Assembly: GCA_023053575.1 (NCBI GenBank)
Contig: JAKZAP010000010.1
Location: 12,485,225-12,549,224, forward strand
Length of the DNA: 64,000 nt
Reading direction: 5' to 3'
From: Branchinecta lynchi
Lineage: Eukaryota > Arthropoda > Branchiopoda > Anostraca > Branchinectidae
Part shown: one piece after another, positions 1 through 10,969 of the stretch
How positions within the stretch are numbered: position 1 is the first letter of the stretch
How the letters are laid out: the number at the start of each line of letters is the position of its first letter
Notes under the pieces: generated by a model
Database searches by the model: none
What the model was told of the DNA's origin: nothing
What the model saw: only the letters and a program-made list of their open reading frames with translations
Position numbers and translations under genes: made by a program

Positions 1-44
1 AAATTCCAATAAATATTTTTAAGAAACTAAAAATTTTTAGGATC

Positions 45-300
45 CCCAAGGATCTATGATCATCTGTGCCACAAGTACTTTGTACTCATCTTAGCCTCAA
101 ATGCAAAAAAATAATACTTTCGAACGAATGATATGCATTTGTTAGCCAAGGGCCCATGATCATTTGTGTACCAGTGCATTTGCTTACAAGACGGATTCCT
201 ATCTTAAATTGCGCATTGTGACCGCAAATTGCATGGCATATTTTTACTAAACCATACTTTTCATGAATCCGTAAGATCCAGAATAGTCTGTTCCTCAGCA
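45..300 (-). repeat. ~130-bp-unit repeat (GATCATGGGCCCTTGG family), fragment
   Basis: AAGGGCCCATGATCATTTG-type blocks are complements of the landmarks seen at 16000-16530. About two units. Confidence 0.55.
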
Positions 301-1000
301 CATCAAGAATCTTAGCTGTTACTAGTACCTACTGCGTATGGCTGCAACTTTATGAGCTTACAGCTCTTGTTTATGGTTGAAGTTTAGCGCTTTAATTTGT
401 TGCAATTCTTGTTCTTGTGTAATTGTTGAATATTTGACTATGTAAAACTGCAATTGTATATAGTTATGTTGGACTATAGAACAAATTTCGTTTTTTTTTG
501 TTAATACCGTAGGGAATTTTTTTTGATTAATAAAGATGGACTGCTTGATTGATTGATCGTGCCTGCAAATACAGTAGACACAAGCAATAATAAATACGCA
601 TTTACAAGCCGCTCTTTTTTTCAATTGATAAGGAGATAAACCTTTGTTCTTGGTCGGAATCCTTTGTTTGGAGATTGATTATGCCCAACATGTCATGGGT
701 ATCAGTGTATTGTAGGATATTTATTAGCGCAAGCTTGTTGCTTTTTCGCTAACTCTACAACAGAGCCGGGAAAGTACCGGATATATTCCTGAACCAATAC
801 AAGGTTTCTGATGAGTTAGAAACCAAGTAGTACAGGCGTGCCAACATTAACCAGCATGGCAAAATAATTAATAATATTTCGATGCTTAAAATAGGCCATG
901 GATTTCACGAGTTAAGACAGCTGATCGAAATATAATAATGGTACGTTAGAAAGGTTCTTCCTAGTAGGGAAAACATTAGTTAAAATGAATGTTTTGAGTG
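300..1000. other. No gene recognised
   Basis: AT-rich sequence. Around 510-560 there is AATAAAGATGGACTGCTTGA, TTGATTGATCG, a LINE-like tail. Nothing else could be supported. Confidence 0.5.
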
Positions 1001-1233
1001 GAGATCGACTAAAAAGAGGCACGGGACAGGGGCATGGGTAAAAGAGATTAGCAAGTAGTAGAAGTAGGCAAGTAAATGAGAGTTCGTAACTCCAGAGCCT
1101 AAAAGAAGGCACGTTAGAACACTGCCTCTGCCCCTCAGTCTGAAGCCTGAAACGGCCCTTTTAGTGTTCGTGTCTCTTTTTATTACTTGTGTCTCCTACG
1201 CTATGTCAAGTCGTGCCTCTTTTTAGTCGATTC
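1001..1233. mobile_element. Short relative of the GATCGACTAAAA foldback family
   Basis: GAGATCGACTAAAAAGAGGC at the left and GCCTCTTTTTAGTCGATTCC at the right are inverted repeats like those of the elements at 53356 and 57576. No clean target duplication is left. Confidence 0.6.
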
Positions 1234-1299
1234 CTTCAACTGGAACTGAAGCCTTCATTTCAACTCTTTTTCTACATGGTGGTCTCATGTAGGGTTGTA

Positions 1300-1490
1300 G
1301 GCAAAACGCCCCCAATCAAAACGTTCCCTGGCGTAACGTCCTTGGCGAAACTTCCCCATGACAAATCGCCCCATGGCAAAATGTTCCCATGATAAAACGT
1401 CCCTGGGGATAAACGTCCCCAGCCAAAATGTCACCATGTAGAATGACCGCATGACGAAGCATCCCCGGCTAAAATAGGCCAAGAATAAAA
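1300..1490 (+). repeat. ~19-bp degenerate minisatellite
   Basis: Repeats of the form AAAACGTCCCCATGGC with many changes, roughly ten units. Related arrays at 42635-42740 and, on the other strand, 43008-43170. Confidence 0.7.
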
Positions 1491-2151
1491 AAATTATAAT
1501 AGTTGATTTTGGGGCTTCAAGGTTTACGTCAAACCCGTCATTCTTTCGAAGCTTTAAAAGTTTAATACCGCAGAATGGGATAAGAGATTTAGTGAAGTAG
1601 ATAACTGTATCGGAGTCAAAACTTAAGGATGGTGCTCAGAAAGGATGCTTCGGACACTAGGGTTCAAAATGCTACCTTTGAAAGGCACTTACGGGCTGGC
1701 CACTATAGGTGTATTTTCCTTTTGAGGAGCCCCTGCGTTTTTGTTTGTCCCAGGGACTCACTCCCGTATTCTTGTGAGTCCCCATGGTGGGGGAATGCTC
1801 CAATTATCTTCACCATCATCAAAAAGGAGATTTTCAAATTCGGAGGGGAATCAGTTTTTGCTGGTGTTGGTGCAATGTAGAATAATTAGAAACAATCAGA
1901 ATAAACAAAACCAAAATAAAGTAGATCCAGAACTAATTTCGTAATTTTTTTGGCGAACGAAATCCAGTTTGGAAACATTTCCCGTCCGAGTCCGCGTGGG
2001 GTGACTCCCTCTCTTCTTGTCGTCCCCTTGATCCCCCGAGGAGTCTTCCGGGAACGGCGAGAATACGCCTTATTTCACTTCCTCAAATATATGAATATTT
2101 GTGTGACATTTTTAGGTTACAATACGGCAAGAGAAGGAATCAATTGACACA

Positions 2152-2456
2152 GAGCGTGTTCCACCCCCGTAACAATAGTTACTATTAGTTACTATTTCCG
2201 TTCCATCCTCACGAAAAGTTACTACGCTGACCGTTCCAACCTTGTCGGAATAGTAACTAATAGTTACTATTTGCTTACCATGCTCGGGAGCGTGGTAAGC
2301 GTAGTAACTACGCATCTCTGGAACGTGATTGGTCGGATTCGCCCCTGGCGTGAGATCCTGCTGGAAAATAGAAAAATCGTTCCAGCCTTGACGGCAAAAA
2401 GCCAGAATTCGTGACGTCATGCGTAGTAACTACGGTAAGTAGGATGGAACACGCTC
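2152..2456 (+). mobile_element. ~300-bp TIR element (GAGCGTGTTCCA family), copy 1
   Basis: It starts GAGCGTGTTCCACCC and ends GGATGGAACACGCTC. It is flanked by ACA on both sides (2149-2151, 2457-2459), a 3-bp target duplication. The inside holds near-palindromes such as AATAGTAACTAATAGTTACT and a GTGACGTCATGCGTAG block. It has no ORF of note. Five copies occur in the window. Confidence 0.8.
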
Positions 2457-3046
2457 ACAGTGACAAGTCTTGCTGGGTATGTTCCGATAGAAAGTTCAGA
2501 GGGCGAGGTTTTTGCGGATGGATCCCATACGACTCTTTTCGAGCCTTATTCATTCCCTTTTTTCTGTCAGAAGTACATGTTAATCAAGTTGTACGTTGTT
2601 TCTCACCAAGACCGGGCTGCGAGTGTCAATTTTTATTAATCTTCAAGAAGATATGAAGAGTCAAGCAGGGTTTCAATAGAAACTTTTCTGGTACGGCTGG
2701 TGCTTTAAGGATTGTCAGTTAAAACCTGCGACAAAGACAGGTGACATTCACTATTTTTGGGGAAACGGTACATATCTTGAGAAACGTGTCCCCCATCAGG
2801 TAAGCGAAAACAGGGAAAAATTTACATAACCGGTTTTCATGGTGGAAAGAGTTCTCGCACAAAACCGTCGACAGCGTGATACATATCGAAGGCAGCAAAC
2901 ACGGCAAGTGAGAAAATCAGCGAGGTTTTGTTAGATTTAGATCTACCGTACACAATTCGGGTCTCTGCGGGTTTGAAATGGATGCAGTGAGCACGGAAGT
3001 AGGTTGTGTTAGCATTATAGGTATACAATGAACTACTTTGAAATTG

Positions 3047-4056
3047 TTTTTGGGATCCCAAAACGTAAGTGGAGGGATACCTATGATATTGCAAAAGTTG
3101 TCTCTCTGTCTGTCTGTCAGCACGATAACTCTCGAAGGGAATGAGATATTTTGATGACACTTGGTGTGAGGACTCTTAGAGTCAAGGGAAAGGTCGAGTC
3201 CATAGATGGGCCCGATGGCTGCATATTTAGGGGAGGGGTTTCAAATTAAGGGGCGAAAGAAATCTTTCTTAAAAGCTAATGAGATGGTCGATTACGGGGT
3301 AAGACGACATGCTGAACACGAATAGGAAACTAATTTTGTCGCCGGACAAGTAGTTCCAGAATCCAGCTAAAACTGGAAAGTTTGTTAAAAGTAAAAGTCT
3401 TATCTGAAGTTGATTAGATATCCGATTTAGGGGTAAAGAGACATGCTGAATCCGAATATGAACACAATTTTCGCTTCGGACAAGTAGATCGCCCGGAATC
3501 CGGCGAAAAAGGATTAATCAGAAGTTGATTAGAGGTTCGATTCAACGATAGTCCGAAACATGACGAATCCGAATACGAAAATTATTTTGTCGCTGGACAA
3601 GTAGGTCACCCGGAATCCGGCCATAACCGGAAAATCTGTTAAAAGTAGAAGTTTTGTATGAATTTCATTAGGTGTTCAATTTAAGGGTAAGAAGACATGC
3701 TGAATTCGTGTATGACAATCATTTTATACCTGGACACATAGTTCGCCACGAATCCTGCTGAAATCAGAAAATTTGTTAAAAGTTGAAGTTTTATCTGAAG
3801 TTGATTAGAGGTTCGACATAGGGGTATGTAGATACGTTGAATCTGTTTTTGAACTCCAATTTTTTGGAATTTTGGCAGAAGTAAGGCAGGAACTTTCGTC
3901 AAAGTAGACATAACGCAGGCTATAGGGGTAAACTCACATGCTGAACCCATATTTGAACTTCGTCTTCTCAGATCATTACCACTGGACCTCTACACGACCC
4001 GATTGTCTGTAAATATTACATTTTTGGGATCCCATCGAAACCTTTGGTCTTGTTCC
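3047..4056 (+). repeat. GGGATCCC-bounded repeat with ~125-bp tandem units, copy 1
   Basis: Starts TTTTTGGGATCCCAAAACG and ends TTTTTGGGATCCCATCG. After a unique head (GAGATATTTTGATGACACTT) come about six units spaced 105-137 bases, each with GGTAAGAAGACATGCTGAA, CGCCGGACAAGTAG and CCGGAATCCGGC. Full inverted copy at 44567-45684, partial copy at 15135-15822, fragments at 6030-6215. Confidence 0.75.
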
Positions 4057-4261
4057 TCGCATCATGCACCTGAAGACCGAAGCTAAGTTCAAAATCGATG
4101 CTTAGAGACCTCCCGTGGGGGACAAATGGACAGGACAGTGGGACTAGGAATCTGAGCCAGAGCTAGTATCAGTTTTTTGTTCTTCAAGAGAACGCTTCGT
4201 CCTTCATATAGTAGAGCTTCTGTCCATGGGTCTTTGATTTTACTGATACCATTGGTTCCAG

Positions 4262-4403
4262 TTTTATGTCAGCGATTACCCTACTGGGCACTCCGGCGGA
4301 GATATACCAATTTGGCACAATGTACTGGATGATCGGCATCGGCTATATTCTTGTTATGCCTGCTGCAGCTTACCTGTACCTACCAATCTTCTATAAGCTA
4401 CAG
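4262..4403 (+). CDS. slc5a8-like: Gene A coding exon 2 (142 nt), core helix with Na+-site region
   Basis: Acceptor TTCCAG precedes 4262 and donor GTAAGT follows 4403. The first base completes a Ser codon split after exon 1 (phase 2), and the exon ends in phase 0. It encodes roughly residues 74-120: MSAITLLGTPAEIYQFG, which aligns with the broken helix that helps form the Na2 site in SLC5 structures, then MYWMIGIGYILVMP and a second helix ending in PIFYKLQ. Gene B exon 2 has the same length and differs at 4 of 47 residues. Confidence 0.95.
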
Positions 4404-5405
4404 GTAAGTAGTAGCGAGAACTGTAACAATACTGCGTATTAGAAATCCGTCTCTCAAATTTTTTCAATTCAGTTCAATTTTACTCTTAGCATATCCAACA
4501 TTCAACATATTCCTATACCAATAGCCCGTCTTAATATTTGATAACAGGTCACCTGTGCAAGATGGGCAACAAATTAGTCAGTGTGCTTTGTCTCAAATCA
4601 ACGGGTCCTTGCTGTGGCTATGAAATATCCGGTCTGAATGGGCTTAGATGCCCCCCCCCCCCCTCCCGGCTATTCTTCTCGGCGACCCCCTCCCCGGATA
4701 TAACTTCCGCCGCCCCCGGCAAAGTCCCCTGTCCTCCCCTGGTAAAAAAAAACGTTACCAAAACCCTCCTGGCGAAGACCCTTGGGGTACTCCCCCCCCC
4801 GACCAATTCTCCCCTCCAATGGAAATACACAGTAGATTAGAAAATCTTAGTGGAAACGGTAGTTTTGACTGCAGATTTTTCCCTAGATACGCGAGTTCAG
4901 CGTAAACGTGTGACGGCGGCTCCCTGGCCGCTCGCCTCATATACAGTTCAGAAAATATATTTGGAATTTCCAAAATCTTATCTGAACTTCTAGACATGTC
5001 GATAAGGGGCTACTCATTGTGTGGGAGGGTTTGGCCCGGGAGAGGGGTTAGAACCTGGGGGGGGGGAGGGTATCAGGAAGACGATTTGGTGAGGGGGGGA
5101 TTTTTAAGTTGTAGCGGGAACCCACCTCGAATGGGAGGAAACTTCTGGAACTTCTGCATCGCTGCAGCGTTCTATATAGTAGGGTCTACCGTGCCGATCA
5201 TGATTATAATAAAAGTGATATGATATGTATATATTTTATAAATACATAACAATGATATATATAGCTATATCCAGAACATCTTGTCTCTGCAACGTCCAAT
5301 ACAGGAACACTGTACGCCGGAGCTTCATAATTTCTGAAGATTTTTTTTGTCTGACCGGATTGTCTTACAATACTCATTCACACTCCATTCAATTCATATT
5401 TGTAG

Positions 5406-5609
5406 GTAACATCCGCTTATGAATATCTAGAGCATCGGTTCCACCGATCTGTTCGAATGCTCGGATCTGCTACTTTCACCATCCAGATGTCTCTGTATAT
5501 GGCCGTAGTCGTCTACGCCCCTGCTCTGGCTTTGAGCCAAGTTACAGGCATAGGTGTCTACGTTTCAGTCACCTCGATTTTCATCGTTTGTATTTTCTAC
5601 ACAGCACTG
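5406..5609 (+). CDS. slc5a8-like: Gene A coding exon 3 (204 nt), helices with YAPALAL motif
   Basis: Phase 0 at both ends, with acceptor TTTGTAG and donor GTAAGC. It encodes residues ~121-188: the cytoplasmic YEYLEHRFHRSVR segment typical of SLC5, the helix LYMAVVVYAPALALSQVTG and the start of the next helix. Compared with gene B exon 3, only His/Arg in the YLE(H/R)RF motif and the last residue differ, although about 36 of 68 codons carry silent changes. Confidence 0.96.
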
Positions 5610-6029
5610 GTAAGCGTCTTTCAATCTTTTAAGAAATTCCTTTGTGCCATATAGCGATCGCAATTTCTGTCCGTCCTTCGGTCTGTCGGTCCCAACTTTG
5701 CTAGTTCGGACACTTCCACATTAGCTCGGACGATGAAACTTGGCAGGCACGGGGACCAGACCAGATTAAGTTAGAAATAGTCACTTTCTCAATCGGACCA
5801 TCTGGGGGGGGGGGGGGGGGAGGGAAGGGGAATCCGGAAAATGAGGCAATTTTAACTTACAAACGGGTGATCGGATCTTAATGAAACTCGAATGAGAACC
5901 TGATTGGCTGGTTTTCATCTTTTTTTCTACCTCAAAAGCAACGTTTTCAGCATCATCATCAGCACCATGTGCTTTCAAATTAGGTACGACAGCCCATACG
6001 GAATTAAAAACAGACGGAAATAGAGAGTG

Positions 6030-6215
6030 ATTCTGTATATAAACATACATGCTGAATCCATAGCTGAACTTGGTTTTCTGAGATAATTTGCTGTTTGGCC
6101 TTGATTAATGTGACCGAAGAGACCCGATTGTCTTGATAAAAAATAGTCGAATAAATATTGAATTTCTGGGATCCCCGTCGAAACATTTTGTCTTGTTCCT
6201 TACATAATTTTAGTA
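6030..6215 (+). repeat. Fragment of the GGGATCCC-bounded repeat
   Basis: ACATGCTGAATCCATAGC, then TTTCTGGGATCCCCGTCGAA and TTTTGTCTTGTTCC, the right end of the family. Confidence 0.55.
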
Positions 6216-6689
6216 TGGCATTCCAGCGCGTTGCTAAAACAAAGACTCTAGGAAACGAGTTAATACTCACAGCAAAAGTTAGAAAAATCAACCACATATA
6301 GATACCATAGAACGTCTGTGACAGCCAATCACAATGTCAGAAACAGTGCCTCCTAGAATTATTTTTACCTCAAATGTTGGAAGAGACTGAGACATGCGGC
6401 CCCACATGCCCCCACTCACAGAAGAAGAGTAGCACTGAACAGAACAAATAATACTAGGAAGTTTTATATCACATATCCTTTCCAAATATCGGAAAATAGG
6501 CCGTACTCGTAGCGCCACCCACTACGCTCAGGACATTCAAAGCGAGACAAACTTGCGAATTCAGACAATTTCTAGTGCATCCAAGATGTTGTCGGTACAC
6601 ATCGAGGAAACAGGGGAAATTGTATTTTTTTTTATTTTTTTTTTCAGAATCTGAAGTTATCTGAGCCCGTAAGACTTATACAGTTTCCT

Positions 6690-7010
6690 TAGGAACATTC
6701 ACTAGCCAAAATGTTTGGGGGGGGGGGGGGATGGGGCATTTACCGACTGGCTGGTAATTATTATTTTGCAGAAAAACGACTGTTTTCAACAACAAAAATG
6801 ACATTTTTGAAAAAAATCCACTGACTTTCAGAAAAACCGACAATTTCGACGAAAATCCACCAATTTTTAGGAAAACCGACTGTTTTCATGAAAAAAAAAA
6901 AAATCAACTTTTTTGACGAAAAACTCGGTTATTTTTTTTACCGACTGGTCGACAGCATTGGGGGGGGGGGGGGGCGTCCCCCCTTCTCCCCCAGTCGTGA
7001 CGCCCCTGGG
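6690..7010. mobile_element. Poly-G-containing TIR element (GGGGCGTCACTAGCC family)
   Basis: CACTAGCCAAAATGTTTGG plus a poly-G run on the left and a poly-G run plus CCAGTCGTGACGCCCCTG on the right enclose A-rich repeats of the type GAAAAACCGACTGTTTTC. Related pieces lie at 23378-23650, 27870-27960, 31420-31560 and 63781 onward, where the terminus reads CAGGGGCGTCACTAGCC. Termini starting CAGGGGCG are common in hAT MITEs. The left end here is eroded. Confidence 0.5.
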
Positions 7011-7086
7011 GTGCTAGTGTCGCTTCGGCTTGAGTGTGTGCCACTTTTTAAGTCTTGGCGCTAGTTTCTAGTGTTATTTTGCTCTG
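7011..7086 (-). mobile_element. Fragment of the same hAT-like family
   Basis: This stretch is the reverse complement of the left end of the 7507 copy (TTCTAGTGTTATTTTGCTCTG, ending 7086), so the two form an inverted pair ~430 bases apart. The other end is missing. Confidence 0.6.
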
Positions 7087-7506
7087 GTACTGGATGAGAA
7101 ATGAATGAATAGCATTCAGTTCTGTTTGAAGTCTGACACAATTGATCGGCAATGCCGAGTCTGGGCTCCCTTCTTGTATCCTCAACTTTTAAACTGGAAA
7201 AGACACCCTTAGCTACGGTCTGGACAAAAAGGGTAGTAGGGTTGACTTGTTATGACGGATCTGAAAATATTGAGCAAATGTTTTTAAGACGTTAATTGGA
7301 TAATAACCCTCGCATGATTTCAAAAGAAATTCGTTAAGGTCTTTCGTGTTAGATAATAGAAACCCGTGTTTCCTTTCTTTTTCTGAATTTTGCTGACAGG
7401 TTGCGCTGTTAACAATACATTTCATTTTCAGTTCAGTTCAATTTATTTTTCCCAATATCCATCGTGATGAAAAGATAGCACCGGAACTCTCAAACAGACC
7501 GGGAGA

Positions 7507-7864
7507 CGGAGCAAAATAACACCAGAGAGTAGCACCAACACTTTAAAAAAGTGACACACAGTCGAATAGCAGCGATACTAGCAAAATTAGCGATAGAGAA
7601 CGTCATTACTTAAACTCATTCAGCCGTTCACCAGCGCTGGCTCCAATAACTTCATATTCTGAATATAGCAAAAAAATAAAAAAGCCTTCACTTTTTCCTT
7701 GGTGTGTGCAGACTGCATCTTTGCGTTACTAGAAATTTCTAAACACGCAAGTTTGTCTCGCTTTAAATGCCGCAAGCGTAGTGGGCGGCGCAACGAATAC
7801 GGCCCGTTTGCAAAGCATGGAAAGCATAGGTCTTGGCAGTACTCCTTAGTGTTATTTTGCTGTG
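7507..7864. mobile_element. hAT-like TIR element, 358 bp, relative of the split element
   Basis: It starts CGGAGCAAAATAACAC and ends GTGTTATTTTGCTGTG. The flanking octamers CCGGGAGA and CCCGAAGA match at 6 of 8 positions, a decayed target duplication. The interior shares GTGACACACAGTCGAAT and GCATAGGTCTTGGCAG-like blocks with the element at 8905-14854. It has no coding capacity. Confidence 0.7.
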
Positions 7865-8021
7865 CCCGAAGATATCGTCGTTCATTTATTAAACATTTTG
7901 ACCGCGAGGAATAACGGATCAAACGAAAAGTAAAATCAAAGACTACCAGCCAATTTAGGTTACATTTCTGGGACTTGGACCCGACAACTTTATTTTTGAT
8001 AAAGATTTCAATGCTTTACAG

Positions 8022-8176
8022 GGAGGTTTGAAAGCTGTGATGTGGACAGATGCCTTTCAAGTCCTCATCATGTATGGTTCTATGATAGCCATTTGCATCA
8101 AAGGAGATTATGACGTGGGAGGCGCCAGTGAGGTCATCAAACGAAATTACGAGAGCGGGCGGATCGAGTTTTTCGA
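8022..8176 (+). CDS. slc5a8-like: Gene A coding exon 4 (155 nt), GGLKAVMWTDAFQ segment
   Basis: Starts in phase 0 after TTTACAG and ends after GA of a split Asp codon (donor GTAAGC, phase 2). It encodes residues ~189-239: GGLKAVMWTDAFQVLIMYG, the family-wide GGxxAVxWTDxxQ signature, followed by a helix and the extracellular GDYDVGGASEVIKRNYESGR stretch. The intron that follows (8177-14938) carries the nested hAT-like/Ngaro insertion. Gene B exon 4 differs at one residue. Confidence 0.96.
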
Positions 8177-8309
8177 GTAAGCGCCGTTTCTAGATCAGTT
8201 CGTGAGAATTAGGAATGGGATTGTTTGAATACTCTTGATGACTAACTCTCCTTGCCGATGCAAAATCACCGGGTACCTAGTGGAAGAGCCGGAAGCGGTA
8301 TCACATCTG

Positions 8310-8531
8310 ATAGATAGATAAATATTTTTATTCACCAAAAGCTTATCGTGGCTCACGCCAAATTTGCTTGGTACAGTCATGGATACAACTTATGAACACA
8401 CACATAAATCATAATAGGCCTACGCACATAGGGCTACGAGGTCATAAATAACATTATAAGTTTAAACTAGCAGCTCAGCTTATGCATCGTTATACAACTT
8501 TAAAAATGAAGGGACAAAACTCTTTGCAAAC
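8310..8531 (-). mobile_element. Very short LINE 3'-end insertion
   Basis: 222 bases that, on the minus strand, end AATAAAAATATTTATCTATC with a (TATC) tail. CATCTG lies on both sides (8304-8309, 8532-8537). The same host repeat without the insert is seen at 20890-20940 (GTGTCACATCTGCTCCGAAA), proving insertion and the 6-bp duplication. Confidence 0.8.
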
Positions 8532-9090
8532 CATCTGCTCCGAAGATAGCCGGGATTGGTTGACACAAAATTTGAGTTGTTGAGTTTGAGTCTTTAGTGA
8601 GACGTTTACTCGTTCTGCCTGATGATCACTGGCCTGTGTTGGACTTAGTCATGTAGAGTATTATCCACCACTCCCTTCAAGCATGAATGCTTAGGCAGCA
8701 TATGCAGGTCAGATTCGAACTATTTTGAGGTTTGCTGGAAATTTTCACGTCTGACGAAGTCGGTATACAAAGTGCCGCGGCCCTGATATAAAAGGAATGC
8801 TGGTTTGCGGTTGTGTGAAGCATGCACCATCGGCGTCAGGTCTGACATCACCTCCTCCTTGCCCCTGACATAGAAACCTGGGACTTTTTTTTTACCGGAA
8901 GACTCAGAGCAAAATAACTGTAGAGAGTAATGCGCGAACTTTGAAAAGGTGACACACAGTCAAATCGCAGCGACACTAGTTCCCCTAGAGGACACGAACA
9001 TCCCTACTGAAACTCAACCAGCGCCATAGCCTTGCTAGAATTGTCTACGTCCGCCCCTGCACGCACGAACAAAGCGAGCTCAGCCGCGCT

Positions 9091-9144
9091 AGGCCGGACT
9101 CGGAGAGAGCGGACGGGGGTATACCTCTTCAGTCGGTGGTTGAA
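9091..9144 (+). repeat. Split direct repeat A1 (left end of the Ngaro element)
   Basis: 54 bases starting AGGCCGGACTCGGAGAGAGC, matched at 14506-14559. The host hAT-like sequence lies immediately to the left (ends GCGCT). Confidence 0.9.
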
Positions 9145-9186
9145 CGCCTTTGAGTGAAGGACTCGCGCGAATTTGTGACAACAAAA

Positions 9187-9510
9187 ATGGATGTGGGAAG
9201 AATTGTGTTAAAGATGATGGGGACTGATTTTGGAACAGGATTTGTGTATGAAGTTTTGCAAGGGACGTCAGTGGTTGACGTCCCAAGAAGTGAACTCTTG
9301 AATTTCATTACGTCCAAGCTGGACGTATCAGAAACCGATTTAGCGGTGCTGCTAAGGGAGGACCCTGTTTCCCCTAGTACGTTGGCCAAGTTGGCTAACG
9401 TAATCATCGCTTCGGCAGTCCCTTCACAGGCGGCACAGTCGGCGGCAGCCCAAGGTCAGGATGGCAGAGCGATTGCGTTGGGCTCGAGCCAGGCTACCGA
9501 GTCTGACCAG
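9187..9510 (+). CDS. Ngaro Gag N-terminal / leader exon
   Basis: The ATG at 9187 (context AAAATGG) opens 108 codons starting MDVGRIVLKMMG. A consensus donor CAG|GTAAAT follows at 9510/9511 in phase 0. Read through, the frame stops at 9534 after only eight more codons. It has no recognisable domain; it is acidic and Ala/Gln-rich towards the end, as Gag N-termini can be. Three ORFs downstream each begin in phase 0 right after TTTTAG (10136, 10970, 13160), so this exon is a good candidate for a shared N-terminus. Splicing is inferred, not shown. Confidence 0.6.
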
Positions 9511-9940
9511 GTAAATATGAATTTGTATGGCTAAACAGGTATCGTGATTTGATCCGTGTGTGGAGGAGGATAGTTAAATTCGGTGAGCTAGGAAGGACAT
9601 GGCAGTCTGCCTTTTTCTCGGATTTTGGTATGGCAGGGTCCGTATTGAGACCGTGCTGTGATAAGCTACCATAAGGGAGTTTGTGAGACCACGTGGTACA
9701 TTATTTGAAGTAAAAGTAGATGAATGAAAAGAAAAAAAAAAAAAAAAAATAAATAAATAAAAATAAAATAAAAATAAAATATAAACAAAGAAGCTAAAAA
9801 AAAAAAAAAATATTTTTGGAAAATTAAGATTTATTTCCCATGATTTCATTTTGTTGAAAAATGATAAAAATATATTGACCTAGGTATAAGTTGTAGCGGA
9901 ATGTTGGGAGTCATAAATTTCTGAAGGCGGAAAGTTAATA

Positions 9941-10079
9941 GGCTGGAGGTTGCCGGAAAACCCGATTTGTTGGATTGAGCAGGCTGGAGGTTGCCGGAAA
10001 ACCCGATTCGTTTAAGCGAATAGGCTGGAGGTTGCCGGAAAACCCGATTCGTTGGAGCGAATATGCTGGAGGTTGCCGT
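9941..10079 (+). repeat. 41-bp tandem repeat inside the predicted gag intron
   Basis: Units beginning GGCTGGAGGTTGCCGG start at 9941, 9982, 10023 and 10064, exactly 41 bases apart. The last unit is partial and carries one change in its first base (TGCTGG). Confidence 0.9.
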
Positions 10080-10135
10080 TGCTTTCAGCGACGCGGCGGG
10101 GGTCTTGAGATCGTTTTTGACGCAAATCTTTTTAG

Positions 10136-10618
10136 ATGATTGATCGAATTGCAAGGCTGGAAAGCAAACTGGCCGCCGCCAGGAGACCGTCGGCAGAATT
10201 AAAAGCGGACCTGATTGCGGAGGCAAAGAAGCCGAGGGACGAGTTTCGGCAGCATAAGGTTGTAACCTTGGCTTCGGAGTTGGCTCAGGCGATCGAGAAA
10301 GAGGTAGGCGGCGAGGAGGCTGCAAAATTATTTGATTACGCTGAGGCGGTGCGATCCGAGAAGGGGAGCCCGGGCCTTTCATCCTTAGTGATCGATTTAT
10401 ACGGAAGTGCGGCGGATAAGGAGATTGTGAAGGCGCTGGAGAAGTGCAGGAAGCGGTCGGGGGGTGGCACGCCACCTCATTTTGGCAAAAGGCCCTACCG
10501 GCAGGCAGGTGCTTTGTCGTGTTTTCGGTGCGGTGAAACTGGACATTTTGCCCGTCAATGTACGGGCAACTCGGAAAGACCATCGGTTAAGCCCCCGATG
10601 GCTGGGAGGAGAGATTGA
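10136..10618 (+). CDS. Ngaro Gag C-terminal exon with CCHC zinc knuckle
   Basis: The ATG at 10136 directly follows an acceptor-like CTTTTTAG, and the frame is phase 0 with the leader exon donor at 9510. It encodes 160 residues. A helical charged segment (RIARLESKLAAARR) leads, and near the C-terminus is the nucleic-acid-binding knuckle CFRCGETGHFARQC (CX2CX4HX4C). It ends TGA at 10618. The protein should coat element RNA. It could also start at its own ATG. The minus-strand open frame over this region is a shadow. Confidence 0.8.
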   Translation: MIDRIARLESKLAAARRPSAELKADLIAEAKKPRDEFRQHKVVTLASELAQAIEKEVGGEEAAKLFDYAEAVRSEKGSPGLSSLVIDLYGSAADKEIVKALEKCRKRSGGGTPPHFGKRPYRQAGALSCFRCGETGHFARQCTGNSERPSVKPPMAGRRD

Positions 10619-10969
10619 AATTCCTAGTTGTTGTGTCTAATAGTTGACTAATAAATGTTATCTGATGTGAGATAAAAGTTTTGACAATTCTATCCTTTGT
10701 GGGTCGTCAAGCGAACGGTGTTAATTAATGTCAATGAACCAACATTTAAAGGTCCCTTTGGGTTTTCACTTTCTTTTCGGACCGCAGCTGGCTACCCAGA
10801 AAGGGTATAGTTTGTTTGTTTATTTGAGTTCATTGGCTCGATCTTCGGAGCAAAGGGTGACCGCAGCTGGTTTCACAAAGGGGTATGGTTTGTTTGTTTG
10901 TTTTCAGGTTCGTTGGCCTCAGTGAGGGTGCAAAGGGTTAAAACTTTTACTAATTAGGGTATATTTTAG

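Noticed and set aside
3240..3960. CRISPR array (regular ~125-base repeats)
   Set aside because: The whole unit repeats with divergence, with no short exact repeats and unique spacers; it belongs to a dispersed eukaryotic repeat family.
1..4261. Gene A exon 1 inside the window
   Set aside because: No frame here resembles the gene B exon 1 protein ([16 protein letters not shown]), so it must lie upstream.
9154..9186. Start of the leader ORF at GTG 9154
   Set aside because: The first ATG in frame is 9187 with a good AAAATGG context; nothing supports a GTG start in an animal element.
9846..10583. 245-codon minus-strand open frame
   Set aside because: It lies antisense to the Gag exon and the 41-bp repeats, is Pro/Ser-rich and shows no motif; the zinc knuckle on the + strand is the real coding signal.
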